Source of the DNA: a bacterium
GTDB taxonomy: Bacteria > Krumholzibacteriota > Krumholzibacteriia > Krumholzibacteriales > Krumholzibacteriaceae
Assembly: GCA_020350885.1 (NCBI GenBank)
Contig: CP070727.1
Location: 3,118,919-3,158,227, forward strand
Direction of reading: 5' to 3'
Length of the DNA: 39,309 nucleotides
Shown: piece after piece, positions 1 to 7,188 of the stretch
How the letters are laid out: each line of letters starts with the position of its first letter
Numbering within the stretch: position 1 is the first letter of the stretch
The notes under the pieces: model-generated
Database searches by the model: none
What the model saw: the letters and a program-made list of their open reading frames with translations, nothing else
What the model was told of the DNA's origin: nothing
Made by a program: the position numbers and the translations under genes

Positions 1-272
1 AGCTCCCTGAGGTACAGTGTGATGAGCGTTGCCGCGTTGGCATCTCCACCCATGCTCACGATCACCGCGTCAACCTCCTCGAGCCCCAACGTCGATATCA
101 GATCCTTCTGGCAGGCATCGCCCAGAATCGCCTGGGAGCAGTACGGCTGTATCTTCTGCACCTTGTCCTCATCCTTGTCGACGGCGAGTACATCGTGACC
201 TTCCTCGAATAGTGTGCGTGTCACATAGAAACCAAAGTTCCCGAGCCCGATCGTCGCATATTTTTTAGCCAT
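1..272 (-). CDS. ktrA: KtrA/TrkA-type potassium uptake regulatory subunit, N-terminal part (cut by window edge)
   Basis: The reading frame starts at the ATG at 270-272 and runs off the left edge, so only about 90 residues are visible. The start has a purine-rich site (AAAGGAAGAG) just upstream. The protein begins MAKKYATIGLGNFGFYV, which is the GxGxFG nucleotide-binding turn of an RCK (TrkA-N) Rossmann fold. The acidic residue after strand 2 follows in AVDKDEDKVQ, and GDAC and DAVIVSMG mark the next strands. In this family the cytosolic RCK ring binds ATP/ADP or NAD and gates a membrane potassium transporter. The gene lies 36 bases downstream of the KtrB-like gene on the same strand, which supports a ktrBA operon. 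The C-terminal TrkA-C domain cannot be judged. Confidence 0.9.
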   Translation of the reverse strand, partial: MAKKYATIGLGNFGFYVTRTLFEEGHDVLAVDKDEDKVQKIQPYCSQAILGDACQKDLISTLGLEEVDAVIVSMGGDANAATLITLYLRE

Positions 273-308
273 ATCTCTTCCTTTCCCCCGACCAGCGCCG
301 GGATCGAA

Positions 309-1676
309 TCATCCGATCATCACCCTTTCCTCGGCATACTGGTAGGTAGCCCTCGGTGCGCGTGCGGTGACCACGTACGCGATGGTCAGAAGACCGACCC
401 TTCCGATCAACATGAGAAAGATGATTACCACCTTCCCGCCGGTGGTGAGTGTTGAAGTGACTCCCATAGAAAGACCGACGGTGCCGAATGCGGATACCGC
501 CTCGAATAGATAAGCCAGAAACGGCTCATCTCCTTCGGCCCCACCCATATGCAGTACCAAGAGAAGGATGAGGCCGGTGGAAATCGTGATCACCGCCAGT
601 ATGAAGATGGACAATGTCCTCGAGATCGTATCCATTGGCAAACTGCGGTGAAAGATACTCACCGCCTTCTTTCCCCATATCCGGTTCTTGAACATTGCCG
701 CGAGCACTGCCAGGGAAGTGGTCTTGATGCCGCCCCCGCACGAGCCGGGGCTCGCCCCGAAGAACATGAGAATGACGAGGATGAAGAGCGAGGCCTTGCT
801 CAGGGTTGAAATATTGAGTGTGTTGAACCCCGCGGTCCGCGCCGTGATCGACTGGAAGAGAGAGCCGAATAACTTTTCGTTCCAGGGAAGCCCGGCGATC
901 AGACGGTTACGTTCCAGCAAGAATATGAAGAGCCCTCCCGCCAGAATAAGGATTGCCGTCGTCCACAGAACCATACGGGTATGGAGCGATAACGGTCCCA
1001 GGCGGCGGAGTCGTCGTTGCCGGATGCGGGCCATGAATTCATAGATCACGGGAAAACCGATACCGCCGATCACGATGAGAGAAAGGATGGTGATATTGAG
1101 GATTGCACTTCCCCGGAAGGAAATAAAACTCGTCCTGAAAAACGAAAATCCGGCATTACAGAAAGCGGAGATGGAATGAAAGACACTCGTAAAGATCGCA
1201 GAGGCGACCGGCATGTGCCGCCTCCAGAATATGAACAGGCAGATTGCTCCGATCGCCTCGACAGAAAAGGTAAAGATGAAGATCGAGCGGATGAGTCTGC
1301 TTATCTCCCGGATCGGAGTCGGGGTGAAGCTCTCGGTGATAATCCACCGCTGCCTGATACCCAATCCCTTTCCAATAAAGAGAAACAGAAAGATCGAGAA
1401 GGTCATCACGCCGAGCCCGCCGAGCTGGATCAGGGCGAGGATCACACTCTTCCCGAACACGGTGAACTGCGTGCCGGTGTCAACGACGACAAGACCGGTA
1501 ACGCAGATTGCCGAGGTAGCGGTGAAGAACGCATCGATTCCCTCGAGGCGGTCACCCACCGAAGCAGCCGGTAGCGAGAGCAGTACCGTGCCGATGGATG
1601 CGGCCACTAGGTAGCTCAGGATCACGATATATCCCGGCCGCATCCGTTTGATGGTCATTCGGATACTATCACGCAT
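309..1676 (-). CDS. ktrB: KtrB/TrkH family potassium transporter membrane subunit
   Basis: A membrane protein of 455 residues with the four repeated pore segments of the Trk/Ktr/HKT family. The filter-like stretches are TSAICVTGL (about 54-62), SAFCNAGFS (170-178), ITARTAGFN (277-285) and SAFGTVGLS (395-403), each flanked by hydrophobic helices. The Gly-rich GASPGSCGGGIKTTS at about 307-321 matches the intramembrane gating loop of KtrB. Length fits KtrB. The frame extends to a GTG at 1682, but the ATG at 1674-1676 has a better spaced GGGA site, so I chose it. KtrA follows directly, so the pair should form a potassium (possibly sodium-coupled) uptake system. Confidence 0.92.
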   Translation of the reverse strand: MRDSIRMTIKRMRPGYIVILSYLVAASIGTVLLSLPAASVGDRLEGIDAFFTATSAICVTGLVVVDTGTQFTVFGKSVILALIQLGGLGVMTFSIFLFLFIGKGLGIRQRWIITESFTPTPIREISRLIRSIFIFTFSVEAIGAICLFIFWRRHMPVASAIFTSVFHSISAFCNAGFSFFRTSFISFRGSAILNITILSLIVIGGIGFPVIYEFMARIRQRRLRRLGPLSLHTRMVLWTTAILILAGGLFIFLLERNRLIAGLPWNEKLFGSLFQSITARTAGFNTLNISTLSKASLFILVILMFFGASPGSCGGGIKTTSLAVLAAMFKNRIWGKKAVSIFHRSLPMDTISRTLSIFILAVITISTGLILLLVLHMGGAEGDEPFLAYLFEAVSAFGTVGLSMGVTSTLTTGGKVVIIFLMLIGRVGLLTIAYVVTARAPRATYQYAEERVMIG

Positions 1677-1741
1677 CCCCACCGTCCCAATTCGATGCCC
1701 GTATCACGACCGACGCCGTCCACGTCTCCCAATCTGCCGGC

Positions 1742-2101
1742 TCAACTGAGAAATCCGATCGTGCCCGCACCCTTTGCCTTCGCACCGAGCACACCCGGAG
1801 CGATCTCGGCGGCATCCCGCTCGGCGAACAGAACCACCGTCTGAATCTTTCTCCACGGAAGCAGGAGGTTTACGATGTGATTGACGGATTCCTGCTTCTC
1901 CTCGGGGATGAATCTGCCCTTGGAATCCCTGATCTCGACGGTGACGAACTTTTTATTCTCGACCCAGACACCGATCTGGTCCACCGCTGTTATCTTGCAG
2001 AAGAACGGTCCTTCTTCGGGCACGCCGGCGAACTGCAATCCCTCGTTGTCTTCGAGTTTCACCAGAACGGTCTTATCAACGAGATCCTGCGCACCTTCCA
2101 T
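1742..2101 (-). CDS. Conserved hypothetical small protein, unknown function
   Basis: I do not recognise the family. The frame is open from a TTG at 2164, but the ATG at 2099-2101 has GGGAAGG about eight bases upstream, so I take the 119-residue form starting MEGAQDLVDK. The first two thirds alternate short predicted beta strands (KTVLVKLED, PFFCKITAV, GVWVENKKFVTVEI), as in small beta-barrel folds. KFVTVEIRDSKGRF is followed by a predicted helix and strand (NHIVNLLLPWRKIQTVVLF). There is no signal peptide or membrane segment, so it is probably cytoplasmic. It lies between the ChaN-like gene and ktrB on the same strand, with gaps of about 100 and 65 bases, so it may be co-transcribed with either. 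Confidence 0.7.
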   Translation of the reverse strand: MEGAQDLVDKTVLVKLEDNEGLQFAGVPEEGPFFCKITAVDQIGVWVENKKFVTVEIRDSKGRFIPEEKQESVNHIVNLLLPWRKIQTVVLFAERDAAEIAPGVLGAKAKGAGTIGFLS

Positions 2102-2204
2102 GGTGATCACCTTCCCGACGAGCTTACAATATCCCAAAAAATATCTGGTCAATTCTGAAGGCAAGAAGAGAAAAATTCAAATAAAAACGAGAGAAAACGG
2201 CGCC

Positions 2205-3884
2205 TCAGCGCTTCGCCCAGTCGCCGCGGAACGGCTTCACCATATCCACCCACTCATGATAAAGAAGGCGGGCCTTTCCTGGTTCCTCGAACCGTTCCCT
2301 AAAAAGGGAACCGATCTTCTCGTGAGTGACAATACCGTCGTGGAAAGCCGTGTAGATCGCCTCACCGAGTGTGAAGCCGAGGGTATCGATAATGTAGGAC
2401 CGTTTCGTAACACCCATTCTATAGATCCGCTCAAGGGTCCGGGTCGTTCTCACCCTTTTCCGCTTCCTCCGGTCCAAGGTAAAATGGTATTTCAGCAGCC
2501 GAACCATACTTCTCGTCTCGGCAAGAGAGAACCCACTGACTTTCGAGCGAACCACACCCCGTGCGTCGATCGTTACGAGAAGGGGATCCGTCTTGAGGCA
2601 GTCGCGTGCGTAGTTGATGATCTTCGATCCGAAGCACACGAGTGCCTCCTCGAAGACCGCCATGTAGAAGAGGTCCGACTTCGTTCGCTTCATGCGCCTC
2701 TGCATCACCACATCGTCCCTCAGAGCATGAACCACAAACCGGACAGTCTCCTGGGCCGCACAGATAGGATCGAACTTTAGAACGAGAAACGCATTGATCC
2801 CATGCATATATCTGATTCCACATTTTCGCAGGTGAACGATTGCCATAAGTATGTCGGATGGACGAACCTGCCGGAGACGGAGATAGGATGAGAATGCGTT
2901 ATAGGTCTTTCGCACCAACACCTCCGGGAAAGCCTCCTCGAGTCCGACCTTCCATCCATCGCGCATCGTAATCGACAGTTCTCCCTCCTCCCCGAGGAGG
3001 ATGAACAGGATGTTCGAGACCATCTCCCGGAGCATCTGGATGGTCTCACTGACGTCTTCCCCGCCGAACCAGTAATCGATGATCTGCCGGTACGACTGAT
3101 ACTTCAATATCGGCGACGCCGTAAAGACACAGTAACGGTTCCTGTCGATCTCGACCGCTTCGACTGTCTCCCGCCCCTTGCGCAGCAGCTTCCAGTAGAG
3201 ATCATCTATATTCTGCACGACGATGATATCCCTGTAGCGATCCTGGCATACCTTGCGTACTTCAAACGGGAGATGGTTCGAGGCGAGGTGCGACTCGCCG
3301 ATCACGACCAGTACCAGCGAATCGGGAAAAAACCGGCGGATGTTTCGAATCCGCTTGGCCATTATACGGTCGCGCTTGCGAATGAGCCTGAGGTGATCGC
3401 GGTGCTCGGTATCTATCCCGAAAATAGGAACGAAGGGATCCTTTGCATGCTCGAAGATCCGGCGATAGCTCTCCCACCTGAACCCCCATTCAGACCGGTA
3501 ATCGATCGCTTCGAGAAACTCCTCCTCATCGATCCTACCCTTCATCCATAGATCGAGGAACTCCTGCTGCTGTATGTAGAGCATCTCCAGTGCGAGAACC
3601 ACCTTCCTGCCCCTCTCGGCAAGTCCGCTCATGAGCCGGAGCACGAATTCCTGGCTCGCATCGAGCGGATGATAGTCCCCGAAATAGAGTATATCGCGCC
3701 CCGCCGCCTCATCGATAATCTGCTCGATGGTGCAGACCCGGCGAAATCTCGTGAACTCCGAATAAAAGTCCTTGATATAACGAGACTTAACCGTCTTGTC
3801 GATGCCGAAGACCTCGCGCTTGAGCTGGGCGATTATGATTTGCTGAGCGCGTATCTCGTCCTCTATGATCTTCCTGGCGATCAC
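2205..3884 (-). CDS. ChaN-like (DUF399/PF04187) protein with a large unknown C-terminal region
   Basis: A protein of 559 residues starting at a GTG; GAGGGAG six bases upstream supports this start. Residues about 60-265 resemble the ChaN/haem-binding uptake family. They contain ILYFGDYH (65-72), VVLALEM (96-101), FGIDTEHRDH (155-164) and VIGESH (194-199), the acidic and His positions expected near the ligand or metal site of this fold. ChaN itself is about 280 residues and exported. This protein has no signal peptide; it opens with a charged helix, so it is probably cytoplasmic. Residues about 270-559 match nothing I know. They are mostly predicted helices, with very basic stretches such as RRKRKRVRTTR. 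Haem binding is only a family expectation. Confidence 0.8.
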   Translation of the reverse strand: MIARKIIEDEIRAQQIIIAQLKREVFGIDKTVKSRYIKDFYSEFTRFRRVCTIEQIIDEAAGRDILYFGDYHPLDASQEFVLRLMSGLAERGRKVVLALEMLYIQQQEFLDLWMKGRIDEEEFLEAIDYRSEWGFRWESYRRIFEHAKDPFVPIFGIDTEHRDHLRLIRKRDRIMAKRIRNIRRFFPDSLVLVVIGESHLASNHLPFEVRKVCQDRYRDIIVVQNIDDLYWKLLRKGRETVEAVEIDRNRYCVFTASPILKYQSYRQIIDYWFGGEDVSETIQMLREMVSNILFILLGEEGELSITMRDGWKVGLEEAFPEVLVRKTYNAFSSYLRLRQVRPSDILMAIVHLRKCGIRYMHGINAFLVLKFDPICAAQETVRFVVHALRDDVVMQRRMKRTKSDLFYMAVFEEALVCFGSKIINYARDCLKTDPLLVTIDARGVVRSKVSGFSLAETRSMVRLLKYHFTLDRRKRKRVRTTRTLERIYRMGVTKRSYIIDTLGFTLGEAIYTAFHDGIVTHEKIGSLFRERFEEPGKARLLYHEWVDMVKPFRGDWAKR

Positions 3885-3921
3885 GGCACTCCCTCGAAAC
3901 GGGGGTCAGCACACTATTACA

Positions 3922-3951
3922 TTCGACATCAATGAGATTGTATCATATATT
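3922..3951 (+). promoter_or_regulatory. Possible sigma70 promoter for the 4008-6090 plus-strand genes
   Basis: TTCGAC at 3922-3927 and TATATT at 3946-3951 are separated by 18 bases in the AT-rich gap between the divergent ChaN-like gene and the plus-strand ORFs. The -10 matches 5 of 6 consensus bases; the -35 matches 4 of 6. This is the best pair I found in the gap. Confidence 0.3.
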
Positions 3952-4007
3952 ATACCAACAAAATTTATGTATACCTGAATCTTTAACCGCCGACAAGCCA
4001 AGAACGA

Positions 4008-4205
4008 ATGAAGGAAGAGAATGGGGATAGGATGCTGTGGTGTGATCCGTGCTGCTGTCATGCATCCTTTCCCGAGAAATCCCACCTGGACGGCGCCTGT
4101 CATACCTTCATAGCCCTCTACTGTAAAAAGTACAATCGGTTGGTACAGAAAAGCGCTCCCTGCCTGGATTACCTGGAGGAGGACGAAGATGGAACAGCAG
4201 AATGA
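4008..4205 (+). CDS. Small Cys-rich protein
   Basis: A 65-residue protein with seven Cys residues (C12, C15-C17, C31, C39, C52) arranged as CDPCCCHASF, GACHTFIALYCK and APC. The even spacing, and the Cys/His pattern resembling small metal-binding proteins, suggest a real gene rather than chance. No family name is certain. The ATG at 4008 has only a weak purine stretch upstream. An internal ATG at 4032 just before the first Cys is also possible and has AGGAAGAG upstream. The 3' end overlaps the start of the following ORF by 17 bases, which suggests translational coupling. A role in metal or redox binding is inference. Confidence 0.55.
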   Translation: MKEENGDRMLWCDPCCCHASFPEKSHLDGACHTFIALYCKKYNRLVQKSAPCLDYLEEDEDGTAE

Positions 4206-4978
4206 TCCACGGATACGGCGGATCGAGGAGAAGCTCGTCACCATCCTCGAGCAGGGTAGGGATCGGGTTTTCGAGCATGAGATCTATGATATTCTCCGGA
4301 TCATAGGATACCCCACGCCGGCTACTTCCTTCACACCTTCACGGGCGGAACTCTCAAATCTGGACATAAAAGGACGATCCACACATCGATCTCTTTGTCC
4401 TTTACCTCGAGGGATTCAAACCGTATGATGGCGAGCGGTTCCTGAGGATCGCTGAGGAGATCCTGGCATCAGGCAGACAGATCATCATGTACAAGACCGG
4501 CAGAACAAAGGCGGGGGCGGCCGCGGTCGCATCACACACGGCTTCGATGACGGGTGACTACGAGGTGCTCAATCAGATCCTTACAGGCATCGGCATCATC
4601 ATGCCCGAGACCCTGAACGAGGTGGAAGATGCTATCAAGGTCCTCACCCTCCTCGGCGGGAAGAAGATACGAGGCAGGCGCGTCGGGATCCTCGCCAATG
4701 AGGGCTTCGAATGCTCTGTCGCCGTGACTCCATTCATGGTGACGCTGCCCGCCGGGAAAGATCATCGTGAAGACATTGCAAGGAAGGATTCCAATACGAG
4801 CGTGACGATCGATGTCTTTGAAAAGACCGACAAACCGATGGTCATCTCTCTCGACTCGGGAGAGCTCCACGGTCCGGCGGTCGAGATGATGGAATCGGCG
4901 GGGCTCCCGTGTTTTCGAAAGACCGACAGGGCCATGAAGGCCCTCGATGTGTTCCTACGCTACTCTAACCGCTCATGA
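4189..4978 (+). pseudogene. Remnant of ADP-forming acyl-CoA synthetase (CoA-ligase family)
   Basis: Two reading frames together look like a decayed NDP-forming acyl-CoA synthetase. Frame 1 starts at 4189 behind a strong GGAGGAGG site. It gives LEQGRDRVFEHEIYDILR and IGYPTP, like the start of the ATP-grasp (beta) domain, then becomes nonsense from about 4320. Frame 2 is recognisable from about 4373 as DDPHIDLFVLYLEGF, then YKTGRTKAGAAAVASHTASM (from 4487), then VGILANEGFE, and ends FRKTDRAMKALDVFLRYS. This is the order seen in CoA-binding/ligase domains. Most of the ATP-grasp domain and part of the ligase domain are missing, so neither activity should survive. The frame change plus internal deletions argue against a sequencing slip alone. 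The stop codon overlaps the next start as ATGA. Confidence 0.75.
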
Positions 4979-6090
4979 AACGTTTTTTACTGAATACCGC
5001 ACTCGTTTCACTCGTAGCACTCGCGTGTGGGCGCACACCGGGCAGCGATACGGGCATCGTCATCACCGAGGCCTCCGGCATCACAAGGCACGGCAACAAA
5101 CTAATCATCGTTGGGGACGATGCCGACGGAAGATACTTCGAGATCGAGATCGACGACTGGAGCAGTTGCCTCATTCCGATCGATCCTCTGAAGGTAAACG
5201 AGATTCCACTCGAGCACGGCGACTTCGCCATGGATCTCGAAGCGATCGATATCCTTTCCGATGGGCGAGTCGCCGTCCTATCCGAGCAGCTCCACTGCCT
5301 CATCGCCGCCGAGAATCCCGGAAGCACGCGCCACATGGTCGTTGCGGAGTACGAGAGGATACTCAATGAATTCGGTCACCGGGGGCTCGAAGGACTCGCC
5401 GTCACCGATGGGGAGGACGGGGCCTCCCGGATCGCCGTTCTATGGGAAGGGGGCTATCCAATCTTTGAGAATGTTCCCCCCCAGATCCGCGATAGGGTCG
5501 GCAGGATCCCGCTGAAACCGATCGTTGTCGTACACACCATCCCCAGAGGATCATCGGTCGGTGCCGTGTCGACCGGGGCACACCTCATCACACTCGATGT
5601 ACCCGAACCGGAAGGCGAAGTTCCCTATGTGCAGCGTTTCCGGGCGACAGATCTGGTGTGGTTCTTCCAGAAAGAGGATGGACGGCTGCGCGAGGAATTC
5701 ATCGTTTTGTTGAATTCCGAAAATTCCCCACCGGACGGGGAAGGCATTTCAAAGACGTACGAGAGAAAGATCCTACAACGGTTCGACCTCGAGGGCAACC
5801 CTGTCGGGAAACCACTCGATCTCACGAACACCACCAAACGCCTGCTCTACGGCGTGAGCGAGGAAGACCGCACACGGATGGGCGGGAAGATGGCGGCGCA
5901 CCTCGACCGGATCATATCGATACTCGAAGAGAGCAGCTGGGAACAGATCAACTGGGAAGGATTGGGCTGGTTCGAGGAAGGTGTACGTCTCGTTGCAATC
6001 TACGACGGGTACCCGATGGATCCACCGTTCGCGTTCGTGATCGATATTCCGGCCGAATGGAGACGGATCCGCAGCAACAGCGGCCGCTAG
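4975..6090 (+). CDS. Exported phytase-like / SdiA-regulated-type beta-propeller protein
   Basis: A protein of 371 residues with a short signal sequence ending LVALAC, which may be a lipobox (Cys at about 18) although the -3 residue is Ala. The mature part carries motifs of the esterase-like/phytase-like propeller family: ITEASGITRHGNKLIIVGDD near the N-terminus, DLEAIDILSDGRVAVLSEQ at about 86-104, and HRGLEGLAVTDGED at about 136-149. FEEGVRLVAIYDG lies near the C-terminus. These repeats place acidic residues around a propeller axis; the substrate is unknown. The ATG overlaps the stop of the upstream pseudogene (ATGA), and no Shine-Dalgarno site is visible. Translation may therefore depend on coupling from the remnant ORF. 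Its stop overlaps that of the convergent response regulator in a single CTAG. Confidence 0.75.
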   Translation: MKRFLLNTALVSLVALACGRTPGSDTGIVITEASGITRHGNKLIIVGDDADGRYFEIEIDDWSSCLIPIDPLKVNEIPLEHGDFAMDLEAIDILSDGRVAVLSEQLHCLIAAENPGSTRHMVVAEYERILNEFGHRGLEGLAVTDGEDGASRIAVLWEGGYPIFENVPPQIRDRVGRIPLKPIVVVHTIPRGSSVGAVSTGAHLITLDVPEPEGEVPYVQRFRATDLVWFFQKEDGRLREEFIVLLNSENSPPDGEGISKTYERKILQRFDLEGNPVGKPLDLTNTTKRLLYGVSEEDRTRMGGKMAAHLDRIISILEESSWEQINWEGLGWFEEGVRLVAIYDGYPMDPPFAFVIDIPAEWRRIRSNSGR

Positions 6091-6569
6091 ACAAAGGTCT
6101 TTACGATCTCCCGCTGAATATCCTGCAACTCTCCATACGCACTGTTGATCTCGCTGATCTTCTCCTGCAGTTTTCTCAGGAGCTTGTTTCTACTTATACC
6201 GTTCCGGAATATGATCAGCAGGTCGTTGTTATCCCATGGTTTCTCGATATACTGAAACAGGCCGACGTCGTTGATCGCCTTGATGGCGTTCTCCTTATCC
6301 GCGTATCCCGTCAGGATGATCCGCGGTACCTCCGGCCTCATCTGTTTGACCCTATCGAGGAAGGAAAGACCATCCATATCGGGCATGAGATAATCAGATA
6401 CGACCAGATCGATATCGTGATTCTCTATGAAATCCAGTGCCTCGGACGGCGAGAGAAATGTCCTTACGGCATAGTTGGTCTCCAGAGAAAGTAATGAATT
6501 GAGGCTCCTGAGAACCATCTCCTCGTCATCGACGATCACAATGGTTACGTTTTCCGAGGACTCGGCCAT
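6087..6569 (-). CDS. Response regulator receiver protein, apparently lacking an output domain
   Basis: A CheY-like receiver domain of about 125 residues plus a short helical tail (160 in total). The acidic pocket is Asp14-Asp15, the phospho-acceptor is Asp59 in VVSDYLMPDMDG, the conserved Thr is Thr87 in ILTGYAD, and the Lys is Lys110 in YIEKPWDN. The start is firm, with TAGGAGGAG upstream. The tail (LQEKISEINSAYGELQDIQREIVK) looks like the linker that leads into an HD-GYP domain in many response regulators, but the gene stops there. It is the last gene of a minus-strand run, 140 bases after the cNMP-like gene. The large sensor kinase at 14725-19461 is the only histidine kinase in view and could be its partner (inference). 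Confidence 0.9.
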   Translation of the reverse strand: MAESSENVTIVIVDDEEMVLRSLNSLLSLETNYAVRTFLSPSEALDFIENHDIDLVVSDYLMPDMDGLSFLDRVKQMRPEVPRIILTGYADKENAIKAINDVGLFQYIEKPWDNNDLLIIFRNGISRNKLLRKLQEKISEINSAYGELQDIQREIVKTFV

Positions 6570-6709
6570 CGTCTCCTCCTACAAGTGTGTATCCGCCTCG
6601 CTTACGGTACCGTTCCGATACCATAGCAGTAAGCACGGGACGCCTGCAAGATCGATTTTACCGCTTGTTATGATCAAGGTGGGGACAGGTATGGAAGCGT
6701 CATCGTACG

Positions 6710-7135
6710 CTATCGGCCGACTCTCGTCATGAGGCTTCGCAACCGTATGACCATCGTCTTGAGGACACTCTGTGTGATTCTAACGTTATCGGCGAGGAGA
6801 TCGATAAAGTCCTCCTTATCGATCTTGAGCACCCGGCACTCATCGATGGTCGTAGCCGTCACTACACGTGGTTCCTCATCGAAGAGCGCCCACGTACCGA
6901 AGACCTCCTTGCTGCCGGCGACCATTACCTCCTGCCCGTTCCGTGTCATTTTCACCTGCCCATCTATGACGACAAACATTGCATCGGGCAGATCCCCTTC
7001 CCGGAAGATAACCTCCCCCGCCGGCAACGTAAGCTCCTCCGTGATGGCTGCCAGATGTGCAAGTCCCTCTGTCGCTGTATACTCGAAGATATCCATGTCC
7101 TGCAAGAACAGCACCTTCTCAACTGTCGTCAGCAT
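6710..7135 (-). CDS. Cyclic nucleotide-binding-like (CRP-fold) domain protein without HTH
   Basis: A protein of 141 residues that is almost entirely one cNMP-binding-fold jelly roll. LPAGEVIFREGDLPDAMFVV at 37-56 is the classic first half, and FGTWALFDEEPRVVTAT at 79-95 is the phosphate-binding cassette. No DNA-binding helix-turn-helix follows, so it is not a CRP-type transcription factor. In the cassette the usual ribose-binding Glu (FGExAL) is Thr, while the phosphate-binding Arg (PR, 89-90) is kept, so cAMP or cGMP binding is uncertain. It sits 53 bases downstream of the HEAT-repeat carrier gene. Homologous carriers in some bacteria have such a domain fused, so this may be a split-off regulatory subunit (inference from family knowledge). 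Confidence 0.88.
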   Translation of the reverse strand: MLTTVEKVLFLQDMDIFEYTATEGLAHLAAITEELTLPAGEVIFREGDLPDAMFVVIDGQVKMTRNGQEVMVAGSKEVFGTWALFDEEPRVVTATTIDECRVLKIDKEDFIDLLADNVRITQSVLKTMVIRLRSLMTRVGR

Positions 7136-7188
7136 TGCAGCCCTCCATAGTTACCCTATTCAGTTTCCATCACATACGGTTCGACCGT

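Noticed and set aside
2102..2164. TTG start extending the small hypothetical protein by 21 residues
   Set aside because: No Shine-Dalgarno site before the TTG, while the ATG at 2099-2101 has GGGAAGG at good spacing.
1881..2780. 299-codon open frame on the plus strand
   Set aside because: Antisense to the ChaN-like and small hypothetical genes; no start site signal and no domain.
6604..6613. ACGGTACCGT palindrome between the cNMP-like and receiver genes
   Set aside because: A 10-bp palindrome alone is expected by chance at this scale, and no promoter elements line up with it.
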